A stretch of DNA of 64,000 nt from VFMC01 sp046331225. GTDB taxonomy: Bacteria > Actinomycetota > Acidimicrobiia > Acidimicrobiales > Ilumatobacteraceae. A program made the translations under genes and the position numbers. Location: the NCBI GenBank assembly GCA_046331225.1, contig JAXLRF010000012.1, forward strand, positions 61,799 to 125,798, read 5' to 3'. The first letter of the stretch is position 1. Every line of letters starts with the position of its first letter. Shown here one piece after another: positions 26,422-34,728 of this stretch. The notes beneath the pieces are model-generated. The model was not told the DNA's origin. It was given only the letters and a program-made list of their open reading frames with translations, and did not search any database.

Positions 26422-26431
26422 TGGATCAGCG
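26416..26431. terminator. Short hairpin holding both convergent stop codons
   Basis: CGCTGA-TGGA-TCAGCG forms a 6-bp stem. Each arm contains a TGA stop, one for gmd (plus) and one for fcl (minus). The stops are only four bases apart. Terminator function is uncertain. Confidence 0.25.
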
Positions 26432-27421
26432 GGCGGCCACCGGGTCGCCCGCCGCGTGGGCGTCGATGCCGCGTGCGTGGTCGTAGTTGGCCGACAGCCA
26501 GTCGTAGGTGCGCTCGATGCCGTCGCGCAACGACGTGGTGGCCGACCAGCCGAGACCGCTGAGCTTGCTCACGTCGAGCAGCTTGCGCGGCGCGCCGTCC
26601 GGGCGTGACGCGTCCCATCGGATCGTGGCCGACGGGTGCACCACGTCGATGAGGGTCTCGGCGAGCTCGCGGATCGACACCTCGATGCCGGTGCCGATGT
26701 TGACGTGCCCGTCCTCGTCGTAGTGCTCCATCAGGTACAGGCAGGCGTCGGCGAGGTCGTCGACGTACAGGAACTCGCGCATCGCCGACCCGGTGCCCCA
26801 CACCTCGATCTCGTCGCGGCCCTCGAGCTTGGCCTCGTGCACCTTGCGCATCAGCGCGGGCAGCACGTGCGAGGTCTGCAGATCGAAGTTGTCGTGCGGC
26901 CCGTACAGGTTGGTGGGCATGCCCGAGATGAAGTTGCAGCCGTGCTGGCGGCGGTAGGCCTCGCACAGCTTGATGCCGGCGATCTTCGCGATCGCGTAGG
27001 GCTCGTTGGTGGGCTCGAGCAGACCGGTGAGCAGCGCGTCCTCGGTCATCGGCTGCGGGGCCAGGCGCGGATAGATGCACGAGCTGCCGAGGTACAGCAG
27101 CTTCTGCACGCCGAACAGGTGGCTCGCGTGCACCACCGTGGCGTGGATCATCATGTTGTCGTAGATGAAGTCGGCCGGGCGGTTGGCGTTGGCCCAGATG
27201 CCGCCGACGGTGCCGGCCACCAGGTACACGTAGTCGGGCCGGTTGGCGCGGAACCAGTAGTTGACGGCCGCCTGGTCGCGCAGGTCGAGCTGCTCGCGAC
27301 CGGCCGTGAGGATGTTGGTGAAGCCCTCGCGCTCGAGCCGTCGGACGATGGCGGCACCCACCAGGCCGCGGTGGCCCGCGACGAACACCTTCGCGTCGCG
27401 TGGAACCGTGATCGCTGCCAT
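26426..27421 (-). CDS. fcl: GDP-L-fucose synthase
   Basis: The protein has 331 residues. The Rossmann motif is VAGHRGLVGAAI. Family markers are the catalytic LGSSCIYPR and NEPYAIAKIAG (Y-x-x-x-K) and MPTNLYGPHDNF. It epimerises and reduces the Gmd product to GDP-L-fucose. The ATG at 27421 has a clear ribosome site (GAGGAGG). It lies tail to tail with gmd, so the pathway pair is split over two transcripts. Confidence 0.94.
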   Translation of the reverse strand: MAAITVPRDAKVFVAGHRGLVGAAIVRRLEREGFTNILTAGREQLDLRDQAAVNYWFRANRPDYVYLVAGTVGGIWANANRPADFIYDNMMIHATVVHASHLFGVQKLLYLGSSCIYPRLAPQPMTEDALLTGLLEPTNEPYAIAKIAGIKLCEAYRRQHGCNFISGMPTNLYGPHDNFDLQTSHVLPALMRKVHEAKLEGRDEIEVWGTGSAMREFLYVDDLADACLYLMEHYDEDGHVNIGTGIEVSIRELAETLIDVVHPSATIRWDASRPDGAPRKLLDVSKLSGLGWSATTSLRDGIERTYDWLSANYDHARGIDAHAAGDPVAAR

Positions 27422-27504
27422 GAAGCCTCCTCGGCGCGTGGGTGCGAGAAACCTGGATTCGCCGGCTCCCATTCTGGCCGACGGCGGCGAGAACCGGGCT
27501 GCGA

Positions 27505-29427
27505 TCAGCGTGGCGGCAACGGCGGCCAGGGGAGCGAGGGGTGACGGGCGCGCATCGCATCGATCGCGTCGTCGGTCGCCAGGTTGGTGAGGGCGATCAT
27601 CGAACCGGCCTGCACGCGGTAGCGGCCGAGGATCTCGGGGACCAGCCGGGCGTGGCCGCCGCGCGAGGCGAGACGCAGCCAGAGGTCCCAGTCCTCCCAG
27701 CCGTAGACGTGGTCGTCATCGGCCCGGTAGCCGCCGAGGTCGCGCCAGGCGCTGCGGCGCCACATCGACTGGGCGTCGATGTAGTTGGCCACGCAGAGCC
27801 GGTCGACCTCCCAGGCGATCGCACTGCGGATGTTGCGTGACGAGCCGAAGTCCTCGAGCACCGAATAGGCCGCCGAGGCATCGGGGTGGTCGTGCAGGGC
27901 GGCGGCCAGCTTGGCGAGCGCGGTGGGGTAGATGTGGTTGTCGGCGTCCATCACCATCACCAGCTCGGCGCGGGCGGCCTCGAAGCCGGTGTTGCGGGCG
28001 GCGGCCAGGCCCTCGTTCGCGTCCTTGCCGAGCAGCACCATCGGCACCTCGGGGTGCGCCTCGAGGTAGGCGGCCACCACGGCACGGCTGTCGTCGGTGG
28101 CGTGGTCCTCGACGACGATCACCTCGAACGGCACACCCTCGCTGGCGGCGATGCTGTCGAGGGTCTCGGCGACGACGCCGCCGTAGTTGTAGACGCTGAC
28201 CACCACGCTCACCTCGGGGCGGGCGTGGGCGTAGGCGGGGGTCTCGATTCGATCGACGTGCTGCGGGGTGCCGTGCTTCAGCAGGCACTCGATGCCGTCG
28301 AGCCGGCGCAGTGCGGTGTTCTCGGCGATGGCCACCTGCTTCGCCTGCGCCTGCAACCGGCGCAGCGGGCGGAACGGGCCGAGTCGCACGGGCGGCGGCA
28401 CCTTCGATCCACCCAGGCGCCACAGTCCCGACGTGGGGTTCGACGAGGCGACGTGCTCGGCCACGCGGGGGAGCACCTCGCGCTCGAGTCGGTCGAGCGC
28501 GGCGCCGACGTGCGCGGCGAAGGGGAGCTCGACCATCACGGCGTGGTGCGCCGCGTCGCGCACGGCGACGAGGCGGGTACGGTCGGCGAGCACCGCGTCG
28601 ATCGCGTCGGCCAGGCCGTCGGCGGGTGCCTCGACGAAGTGCACGCCCGGTTCGAGCGGCTCGAAGCCCTCGGAGGGCTCGGTGACGACGACGCAGCCGT
28701 TGGCCATCGCCTCGATCATGCGTGCCCACTCGAAGTAGGCGCGAGGCGTGGTGCCGGGCGGCAGGTGCGCGGTGCGGTCGCGGTGCAGGTTGAGCAGCAG
28801 TTCGGCCGAGGCGAGCAGGTCGTACTTGGCGGTGCCGAACACCACGCCGGGGGAGGTGGGGGTGACGGGGCGGTCGAAGCGGAAGAGGCGCAGTTCGCTG
28901 CGATGGGGCACGAGCCGCGGTGCCAGGTCGGCGAGCAGTGCGCCGCGGCGGTCGTCGAGGCCACCGAGGAACAGCACGTCGATCGGGCGGGGACCGGGAC
29001 GCGAACGGTCGAGCGACGGCAGGCCACCGAGCCGAAGATGCGCTGCGTCGACCCCGACGGCGCGCAGCGCGTCGACGCCCTGCGGGTTGATGTCGAGCGA
29101 GGCGATGCCGCGACGGCAGGCGTCGACCGAGAGGTGGAACCAGGGGGTGCCCGGCTGCTCGGTGCACACGCACACGCTGGCGGCTGCGGCGCGCTGGAGC
29201 GCGTGCGTGGGGGCGTCGACGAGCTCGAAGTACTCGTGCGGGGCGACGACGAGGTGCAGACGTCCGTCGGGGGCGGGCAGCTCGTCGCCCAGCCGTGCGT
29301 CGCGTCCGGCGAGGCGCGCGCCCTCGACGATCCAGTCGGCGATGTCGCGCATGAACCCGTTGCCCGTGGGCGCGACGTGCACCCGCACCTCGGCGGGAGC
29401 GCAGTCGATCGGTGCTGAGGAGGTCAT
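27505..29427 (-). CDS. Two-domain glycosyltransferase (GT-B-like plus GT2)
   Basis: The protein has 640 residues. The N-terminal 330 residues look like a GT-B or CgeB-like glycosyltransferase: LVVAPHEYFELVDAP, then YFEWARMIEAMANGCVVVTE, where the donor-binding Glu would lie. A basic linker follows. From about residue 405 there is a GT2 domain: VSVVVSVYNYGG, VVEDHATDDS, the metal site MDADNHIYP, and YGWEDWDLWLRLA. The gene overlaps the small coiled-coil gene upstream by four bases (ATGA). It is a clear paralogue of the protein at 34713-36662, matching in both domains. Confidence 0.87.
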   Translation of the reverse strand: MTSSAPIDCAPAEVRVHVAPTGNGFMRDIADWIVEGARLAGRDARLGDELPAPDGRLHLVVAPHEYFELVDAPTHALQRAAAASVCVCTEQPGTPWFHLSVDACRRGIASLDINPQGVDALRAVGVDAAHLRLGGLPSLDRSRPGPRPIDVLFLGGLDDRRGALLADLAPRLVPHRSELRLFRFDRPVTPTSPGVVFGTAKYDLLASAELLLNLHRDRTAHLPPGTTPRAYFEWARMIEAMANGCVVVTEPSEGFEPLEPGVHFVEAPADGLADAIDAVLADRTRLVAVRDAAHHAVMVELPFAAHVGAALDRLEREVLPRVAEHVASSNPTSGLWRLGGSKVPPPVRLGPFRPLRRLQAQAKQVAIAENTALRRLDGIECLLKHGTPQHVDRIETPAYAHARPEVSVVVSVYNYGGVVAETLDSIAASEGVPFEVIVVEDHATDDSRAVVAAYLEAHPEVPMVLLGKDANEGLAAARNTGFEAARAELVMVMDADNHIYPTALAKLAAALHDHPDASAAYSVLEDFGSSRNIRSAIAWEVDRLCVANYIDAQSMWRRSAWRDLGGYRADDDHVYGWEDWDLWLRLASRGGHARLVPEILGRYRVQAGSMIALTNLATDDAIDAMRARHPSLPWPPLPPR

Positions 29428-29744
29428 GCCAGCCGCTCGCGCACGAGCCGCACGGCCTTGCGCGGCGCGCGGCCGAGCTTGCGGACACCGCGCGACAGCA
29501 CGCCACGCTTGTCGGGGTGATGGCGCACGTCGTGCAGCATCCCCATCACCAGTGCGTGACGGCTCATCGCCGCCGGGAACGCCTCGGCCAGCGAGCGCAC
29601 CTCGGCCCGGCGCTGCACGGCCTCGGCGCGCAACACCGCGATCTCGCGCTCGGCCTGTTCGACGCGGCGGCGCAGCTCGGCGTTCTCGGCCTGCAACTGC
29701 TCGACGTCGGGGCTCGAGGACGGGCTCGACAGGGGGCTCGACAT
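29424..29744 (-). CDS. Small coiled-coil protein with basic tail
   Basis: The protein has 105 residues from ATG 29744. The start is set by TAACGT on the minus strand (29752-29757), seven bases upstream, and not by the upstream in-frame codons. After a Ser/Pro-rich start, residues 15-50 form a coiled coil (VEQLQAENAELRRRVEQAER). The C-terminus is strongly basic (LSRGVRKLGRAPRKAVRL). It is translationally coupled to the two-domain glycosyltransferase. Function unknown; a partner of that enzyme is inferred. Confidence 0.75.
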   Translation of the reverse strand: MSSPLSSPSSSPDVEQLQAENAELRRRVEQAEREIAVLRAEAVQRRAEVRSLAEAFPAAMSRHALVMGMLHDVRHHPDKRGVLSRGVRKLGRAPRKAVRLVRERLA

Positions 29745-29814
29745 GGCCGCCACGTTACGGCGAGGCGATCGGCGTGCGGCGTCTCCCCGCCCCGACCTGA
29801 CATGCTGGGCGCCG

Positions 29815-30111
29815 ATGGACAGCACCGGCGCACTCCCCGACGACGCCTCGGCGCGACTGGCCCGATGGGCCGAACGCGACGCAACGGTGGGCCTCGAGGC
29901 CGAGCTGCGTCAGGCACGTACCGACCTCGCGGCACGCGAGCAGTCGATCGTCGATCTGCGCGCGCGTGTGGAGCAGTTGGCCAACCGGGTGACGCAGCTC
30001 GAGCTCGAGCGCACGGGCCTGCAGCACCAGGTGGTCGCGTTGCAGCGCGTGCCGTTCGCACGTCGGGCCTACGGCAAGGCCAGGCGCGTGGCCGGTCGGG
30101 TGCTGCGCTGA
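29815..30111 (+). CDS. Small coiled-coil protein with basic tail
   Basis: The protein has 98 residues. Residues 25-75 form a regular coiled coil (LEAELRQARTDLAAREQSI, ARVEQLANRVTQLELE). The tail PFARRAYGKARRVAGRVLR is basic and amphipathic, and is close to the tail of the protein at 36650. It lies one base upstream of a GT2 gene and diverges from the other coiled-coil gene at 29744. The -10 candidate is CATGCT (29801-29806), a weak match. Confidence 0.7.
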   Translation: MDSTGALPDDASARLARWAERDATVGLEAELRQARTDLAAREQSIVDLRARVEQLANRVTQLELERTGLQHQVVALQRVPFARRAYGKARRVAGRVLR

Positions 30112-30112
30112 C

Positions 30113-30916
30113 ATGGCACGTCCCGCGGTCAGCGTGATCGTGCCGAGCATCGGCACTCGTGGCACCGTCTTCGGAGGCGAGCGCGTGTTCGTCGTCGAAG
30201 CCGTGCGCAGCGTGCTCGCCACGGCGCCGACGGAGGTGTCGCTCGAGGTGCTCGTGGTGTCGGGCCACGAGATGCCGGCCGAGGTGGAGCGTTCGTTGGT
30301 CGACCTCGGCGGGGGAGCGCACGGCGTGGTGCGCTGTGTCGACTTCGACGCGCCGTTCAACTTCTCGGCCACGGTGAACCTGGGCGCGGCGCACGCATCG
30401 GGCGAGCACCTGCTGCTGCTCAACGACGACACCGAGGTGCGCTCGGTCGACTGGTTGGCGCGGTTGCTCGATGCGGCCGGGTCGCCCGACGTGGGTGCGG
30501 TGGGGGCGAAGCTGTTGTTCGAGGACGGCACCTTGCAGCACGCGGGCCACACGTACCGGACGTCGCTCGACCACGTCGGCTTCGGTCTGCCTGCCGACGC
30601 CCCCGGCCGCACCGGGCTGCTGCGCCATCGGCGCGACGTGGCGGGCGTGACGGCCGCCTGCCTGCTGACGCCCATGCGCGTGTTCGATCTGGTGGGCGGG
30701 TTCTGCCCGTCGTTCCCCGGCAACTACAACGACGTCGACTACTGCATGAAGGTGCGCCTGTCGGGACACCGCTGCGTGTACGAGCCGGCGGCCGAACTGT
30801 GGCACTTCGAGTCGCGCTCGCGCGTGGCCGGTGTGCGTCAGGACGAGATCGAGTTGATCCAACGCCGTTGGCTGCACGACCTCGAAGACGACCCCTTCAC
30901 CCCCGTGGTGGTCTGA
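30113..30916 (+). CDS. GT2 family glycosyltransferase
   Basis: The protein has 267 residues. Motifs are VSVIVPSIGTRG, FNFSATVNLGAAHA, the metal site LLNDDTEVRSVDW, and YNDVDYCMKVRLSG, typical of GT2 rhamnosyl- or galactosyltransferase-like enzymes. It probably forms an operon with the coiled-coil gene just upstream. A 283-base repeat-rich gap follows it. Confidence 0.85.
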   Translation: MARPAVSVIVPSIGTRGTVFGGERVFVVEAVRSVLATAPTEVSLEVLVVSGHEMPAEVERSLVDLGGGAHGVVRCVDFDAPFNFSATVNLGAAHASGEHLLLLNDDTEVRSVDWLARLLDAAGSPDVGAVGAKLLFEDGTLQHAGHTYRTSLDHVGFGLPADAPGRTGLLRHRRDVAGVTAACLLTPMRVFDLVGGFCPSFPGNYNDVDYCMKVRLSGHRCVYEPAAELWHFESRSRVAGVRQDEIELIQRRWLHDLEDDPFTPVVV

Positions 30917-30930
30917 CCGCCGTCGGCCCA

Positions 30931-31139
30931 GATGTCCTGGGCGCCAGTGACGACTCACCGCAGCTGGTCGTCGGACGGTCGTGGCGCCCAGGACGTCGGT
31001 CGACCAGTCCTGGGTGCCGGTCTCGCGTGATCTGCCAGGTCGCCGTGAGTCGCTGGCGCCCTGGAGGTCGGCCGAGATGTCCTGGGTGCCGGTGATGACT
31101 CACTGCGGCTGGTCGTCGGACGGTCGTGGCGCCCAGGAC
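30931..31139. repeat. Palindromic intergenic repeat cluster, three copies
   Basis: The gap 30917-31199 is mostly this cluster. Copies at 30931-30994 and 31076-31139 have the same orientation and length (64 bp), differing at five positions, all transitions. A third, diverged inverted copy lies at about 31004-31070. Each copy is bounded by a 13-bp inverted repeat based on GTCCTGGGCGCCA (arms 30934-30946 and 30982-30994 are perfect). Related copies occur at 43324-43460. Confidence 0.85.
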
Positions 31140-31199
31140 CAGCCGGCGAACGGTGAGCACGGCGATGCGCTCGTGCGGGAGCGGTCGTACGGTGGACGC

Positions 31200-31700
31200 A
31201 TGCGTGGTCGTCCCGTTCCGATCGTCCCGCAGCCGGGCCAGGAGTCCGTCTGGGACTACCCCCGTCCGCCCCGCGTCGAGCCCGTCGCGGCGAGGCTGCG
31301 GGTGGTACTCGGGGGCGTCACCGTGGCCGACACCGTGCGCGGTGTGCGCGTGCTCGAGACCAGTCACCCGCCGAACTACTACCTGCCGATCGACGACGTC
31401 GTGCCCGGTGCGCTGGTGCCGGCGGCGGGCTCGAGCCTGTGCGAGTGGAAGGGCATCGCCCGCTACTTCGACGTGGCGGCCGGCGGCCGAGTGGCCGAGC
31501 GGGCCGCCTGGACGTACCCGACGCCGGTCGACGCCTACGGCGCGCTCGCCGGCATGGTCGCCTTCTATCCGGGGCCCATGGACGCCTGCTTCGTCGGCGA
31601 CGAACAGGTCCGTCCCCAGGCGGGCGGGTTCTACGGTGGCTGGATCACCGACGCCGTCGTCGGCCCCTTCAAGGGCGACCCGGGCACGCACGGCTGGTAG
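31200..31700 (+). CDS. DUF427 domain protein
   Basis: The protein has 166 residues. The DUF427 hallmarks are visible: YLPIDDV, CEWKGIARYFDV, AWTYPTP and VAFYPGPMDACFV. The family is cytoplasmic and of unknown function. ATG 31200 has TACGGT (31188-31193) six bases upstream; longer frames would cross the repeat cluster. It sits as an island within the glycan region and shows no link to it. Confidence 0.85.
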   Translation: MRGRPVPIVPQPGQESVWDYPRPPRVEPVAARLRVVLGGVTVADTVRGVRVLETSHPPNYYLPIDDVVPGALVPAAGSSLCEWKGIARYFDVAAGGRVAERAAWTYPTPVDAYGALAGMVAFYPGPMDACFVGDEQVRPQAGGFYGGWITDAVVGPFKGDPGTHGW

Positions 31701-31793
31701 TCACGAGCGAGCGCGGCGCCCTCTGCCCCGAGCTCGGAGGGCCTCTGGCTCACGGATCCCGCGATCGCGGGGAACTGCACGTCAGGGTCGATC

Positions 31794-31816
31794 ACGTACA
31801 CATGTTCGACTAGAGT
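31794..31816 (+). promoter_or_regulatory. LexA-like SOS box over the -10 of the DUF222 gene
   Basis: ACGTAC-ACAT-GTTCGA at 31794-31809 matches the actinobacterial SOS box TCGAAC-N4-GTTCGA at 10 of 12 fixed positions. It lies just before the -10 TAGAGT (31811-31816), which is seven bases before ATG 31824. Binding would block the promoter. Confidence 0.5.
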
Positions 31817-31823
31817 TCCGTGC

Positions 31824-33035
31824 ATGGCGGAACCGTTGGTCACGATGTGGCAGCTCTTCGACGAGCTCGCCACGATCGACCTCACCGTCCTGTCCACCGA
31901 CCAGCTCGGCGCGCTCGCGATCCAACTCGGACGCGGGATCGACCGGCTCACCGCCTATCACGGCAAGGTCGTCCACGCCGCCGACGAACGCAAAGCGTGG
32001 GCAGGTGACGGCGCCCGCGATGTCGAGGAATGGCTGTCGAACAAGACCGGCACCTCGAAGGGTTCTGCGAAGTCGCGGAAGCGACTCGGTGAGGCGTTGG
32101 AGCGGTCGAAGACGCTCGACGACGCCGTCAACGACGGTGAACTGTCCGCCGCTGCCGCGGAGCAGTTGCACGACGCCGTGATGAACCCGCCGCAGGGAAC
32201 CGACGAGTCCGATGTCGATGATCTGATCGACGCAGCGAAAGGTTCGAAGCCGCACGAGGCCCGTCAGGCGGCGGACCGTTGGCGCGAGATCCACTCCAAC
32301 GAAACCCCGGAGGAACGGTCCGCACGCAGGTTCGCGAAGCGGTCACTCACCTCCAAGCCCGCCTCGGACGGGCTCGTCGAGACACACCTGGTGTTGCCGG
32401 AGACCGAGCACCGGCAGGTGATGAACGCGATCAACGCCGCCGCCGGCAACCACCTCGACGGTGACGACCGCACCCCAGCACAACGCATGGCCGACGGATT
32501 GACCCAGTTGGCCAAGGCCTACGCGGCCGGCACGGTCACCGGTGGACGAGAGAAGGCGACGTTGTTGATCGGCGCGACCGCCGAGACGATGGCCGGCCTG
32601 TCGGATGAGCCGGGTTGGACCAGCTACGGCGACCGGGTCCCCGCCGACGTCCTCAGAGCCCTCGCCGAGAACGCGATCATCCGCCGCATCGTCCACGCAG
32701 GGAACACGATCATCGAACTCGGCGACAAGGTCCGCTTCGCGACCGACGCACAATTCCAGGCGTTGATGATCCGCGACGGGGGCTGTCGGGTCGATCAATG
32801 CTCCATCCCCGCCGCATGGTGCGAAGTCGACCACCTCGTCCCGGTCAGTGAGGGCGGGCTGAGCGACCTGATCAACATGGCGCTCCTGTGCAGTCACCAT
32901 CACCACCTCAAACACGCCCCCGGCGTCCAGGTGATCGGTGACGCCGAACACTTCCAGCTCCGGCTCCCCAACGGACGTGTCATCGACTGCCCCACCACAG
33001 GCATCCACACACGACGAACCCAGGCGGCGGCCTGA
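31824..33035 (+). CDS. DUF222/13E12-repeat family protein with HNH nuclease domain
   Basis: The protein has 403 residues. The N-terminal 290 residues are the DUF222 (13E12) domain: a helical start, then ARDVEEWLSNKTGTSKG. The C-terminus carries an HNH motif: CEVDHLVPVSEGG, NMALLCSHHHHLKH. The family occurs in many copies in actinobacteria and is probably semi-mobile; its cell role is unknown. Codon use is less GC-extreme than in neighbours. The start is fixed by TAGAGT seven bases upstream. An SOS-like box suggests DNA-damage induction. Confidence 0.9.
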   Translation: MAEPLVTMWQLFDELATIDLTVLSTDQLGALAIQLGRGIDRLTAYHGKVVHAADERKAWAGDGARDVEEWLSNKTGTSKGSAKSRKRLGEALERSKTLDDAVNDGELSAAAAEQLHDAVMNPPQGTDESDVDDLIDAAKGSKPHEARQAADRWREIHSNETPEERSARRFAKRSLTSKPASDGLVETHLVLPETEHRQVMNAINAAAGNHLDGDDRTPAQRMADGLTQLAKAYAAGTVTGGREKATLLIGATAETMAGLSDEPGWTSYGDRVPADVLRALAENAIIRRIVHAGNTIIELGDKVRFATDAQFQALMIRDGGCRVDQCSIPAAWCEVDHLVPVSEGGLSDLINMALLCSHHHHLKHAPGVQVIGDAEHFQLRLPNGRVIDCPTTGIHTRRTQAAA

Positions 33036-33100
33036 CGCTCGACGAACACCACAGACCAAACCCTCACCACCACCGGGGACCACGTCGAGCAACCACCCCA

Positions 33101-33128
33101 GCGGTGCAGCCACACACGGCTGCACCGC
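33101..33128. terminator. Strong hairpin between convergent genes
   Basis: A perfect 11-bp stem (33101-33111 with 33118-33128) with the loop ACACAC lies between the DUF222 gene and the minus-strand glycosyltransferase. There is no T-run; bidirectional termination is likely. The rest of the gap 33036-33180 shows nothing else. Confidence 0.6.
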
Positions 33129-33180
33129 ACACCCACGTCCCGAACAGACGTCGATCAGCGGACGTCGAACGCACGCACGA

Positions 33181-34728
33181 TCAGAGGTCGATGGCCACCT
33201 GTTCGTCGAAGCGGGCCCAAGGGGTCCACAGGGTGCGGCACCCGCGGTCGAGCAGGGCCTGGCTCAGGTGGCGACCGGCCTCGTGCCAGCGGCCGGCGGC
33301 CAGGTGACGGGCCTCGCGCCACGTCTCGGCCCGCACGGCGGCGGCCGCCAACGACACATGGGTGCACTCGCGCTCGATCAGCAGATCGTTGCCCGAGGTC
33401 GTCTGCCCCACCGGCAGCCCCTCGAGCTCGTACCAGCGGTAGTTGGGCACGTCCCAGCCGGCGTGGTGCACCACGTCGTCACGATCGGCGATCAGCGCAC
33501 CCACCAAACCGGCACCCGGCGAGGTGGCCAGACCCACCATCGCGCCGAGCCAGTCGGGGGTGAGGTCGGCGCGCGGCACCATGCCCGGCGCCACGCTGAC
33601 CAGCACATCTGCGGGATGCAACAGCAGGGCCCGGTCGAGCGCCGTCGCGAGCGACCACTCGCCGGCCACCGGCACCCGGTCCCACGAGGCCGGCAGCTCG
33701 TCGTCGAGCAGTGCGATCAGCTCCGGCGGCGCCGATGCCGGATGCGCCACCACCAGCTGCACATCGGCCCGGTCGGTGCGCAACGCCCGCACGGTGGCCG
33801 CGACGGCCGACCGGTACGGCCGCGTGGCCGCACCCTCGAACCGGGTGGCCACCACCACCGTCACCTGTGCGCGCTCGATCGCGTGGCGCACCAAGCGGTA
33901 GCAGCCGGCCACCGGACCGTGCACCACCTCGGCGTCGAGGCCCAGCCGGTCGACCTGGTCCTGCACCGCTCGCCGTCCGTTCTGCACCGCGGTCGACAAC
34001 GTGCCGACCGCTCGCGACACCGAGGTGCTGATGTTGCGCCAGTGGTACGCGAGCACCGGCAGGTGCACCACCCGTCGACCGGCCGCGGTGATGTGCTCGG
34101 TGGCACGCAGGATCAGGTCGTGGTCCTGGCTGCCGTCGTAGCCCACACGGAACCCACCGATCTCGCGCACCACCGACGTACGCAGCACCGACAGGTGGCA
34201 GGTGTACATCGACGAGCGGAACCGCTCGGGCGACCAGTCGGGCTTCAGGAAGTGTGCGGTCTCACGGCCGTCGGCCAACGTGTGCGCCTCGTCGGTGTAG
34301 ACGTAGTCGATGTCGGCACCCGCCGGATCGGTGAGGGCCGCCATCACCACCGCCAGACCGTCGGGCACGATCGCGTCGTCGTGGTCGAGCAGCGCGACGT
34401 AGTCGCCCGATGCCGCGGCCAATGCATCGTTCGACGCGGCGACGATGCCGCCGTTGACCGCGCGCCTGATCACCTTGATGCGCGGGTCGCTCGCCTCGGC
34501 CTCGGCGAGCGCCGACACCACCTCGGGACGCGTGGAGCAGTCGTCGACGAGCAGCAGCTCCCAATTGCCGTAGCGCTGCGCCCGCACCGACTGCACGCAC
34601 GCCAGGAACGCGCCGAGGGGCGGGTCGTACACGGGCGTGACGATCGAGACGAGGGGCGGCGTCGAGGGCTGGATGACCCGGGAATCTACCGGCCCGTTGG
34701 TACGGTACGCCGGTGATGGCGGCGCCAT
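33181..34728 (-). CDS. GT2 family glycosyltransferase with C-terminal extension
   Basis: The GT2 domain starts at PLVSIVTPVYDPPLG and shows LLVDDCSTRPEV, the metal site LLDHDDAIVPDG, and the helix GSQDHDLILRATEH. A second half of about 200 residues follows, resembling another, degenerate GT-A unit. The start is unclear. ATG 34728 is the nearest canonical codon, but it overlaps the divergent gene's start. A TAGATT (34683-34688, minus) just upstream of an in-frame ATC at 34674 hints at a rarer start. The product has about 497-515 residues. It faces the paralogous two-domain glycosyltransferase across a shared promoter region. Confidence 0.82.
   Translation of the reverse strand: MAPPSPAYRTNGPVDSRVIQPSTPPLVSIVTPVYDPPLGAFLACVQSVRAQRYGNWELLLVDDCSTRPEVVSALAEAEASDPRIKVIRRAVNGGIVAASNDALAAASGDYVALLDHDDAIVPDGLAVVMAALTDPAGADIDYVYTDEAHTLADGRETAHFLKPDWSPERFRSSMYTCHLSVLRTSVVREIGGFRVGYDGSQDHDLILRATEHITAAGRRVVHLPVLAYHWRNISTSVSRAVGTLSTAVQNGRRAVQDQVDRLGLDAEVVHGPVAGCYRLVRHAIERAQVTVVVATRFEGAATRPYRSAVAATVRALRTDRADVQLVVAHPASAPPELIALLDDELPASWDRVPVAGEWSLATALDRALLLHPADVLVSVAPGMVPRADLTPDWLGAMVGLATSPGAGLVGALIADRDDVVHHAGWDVPNYRWYELEGLPVGQTTSGNDLLIERECTHVSLAAAAVRAETWREARHLAAGRWHEAGRHLSQALLDRGCRTLWTPWARFDEQVAIDL

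Noticed and set aside
30917..31199. CRISPR-like array
   Set aside because: Copies alternate in orientation, are palindromic, and lack regular unique spacers; no cas genes are present.
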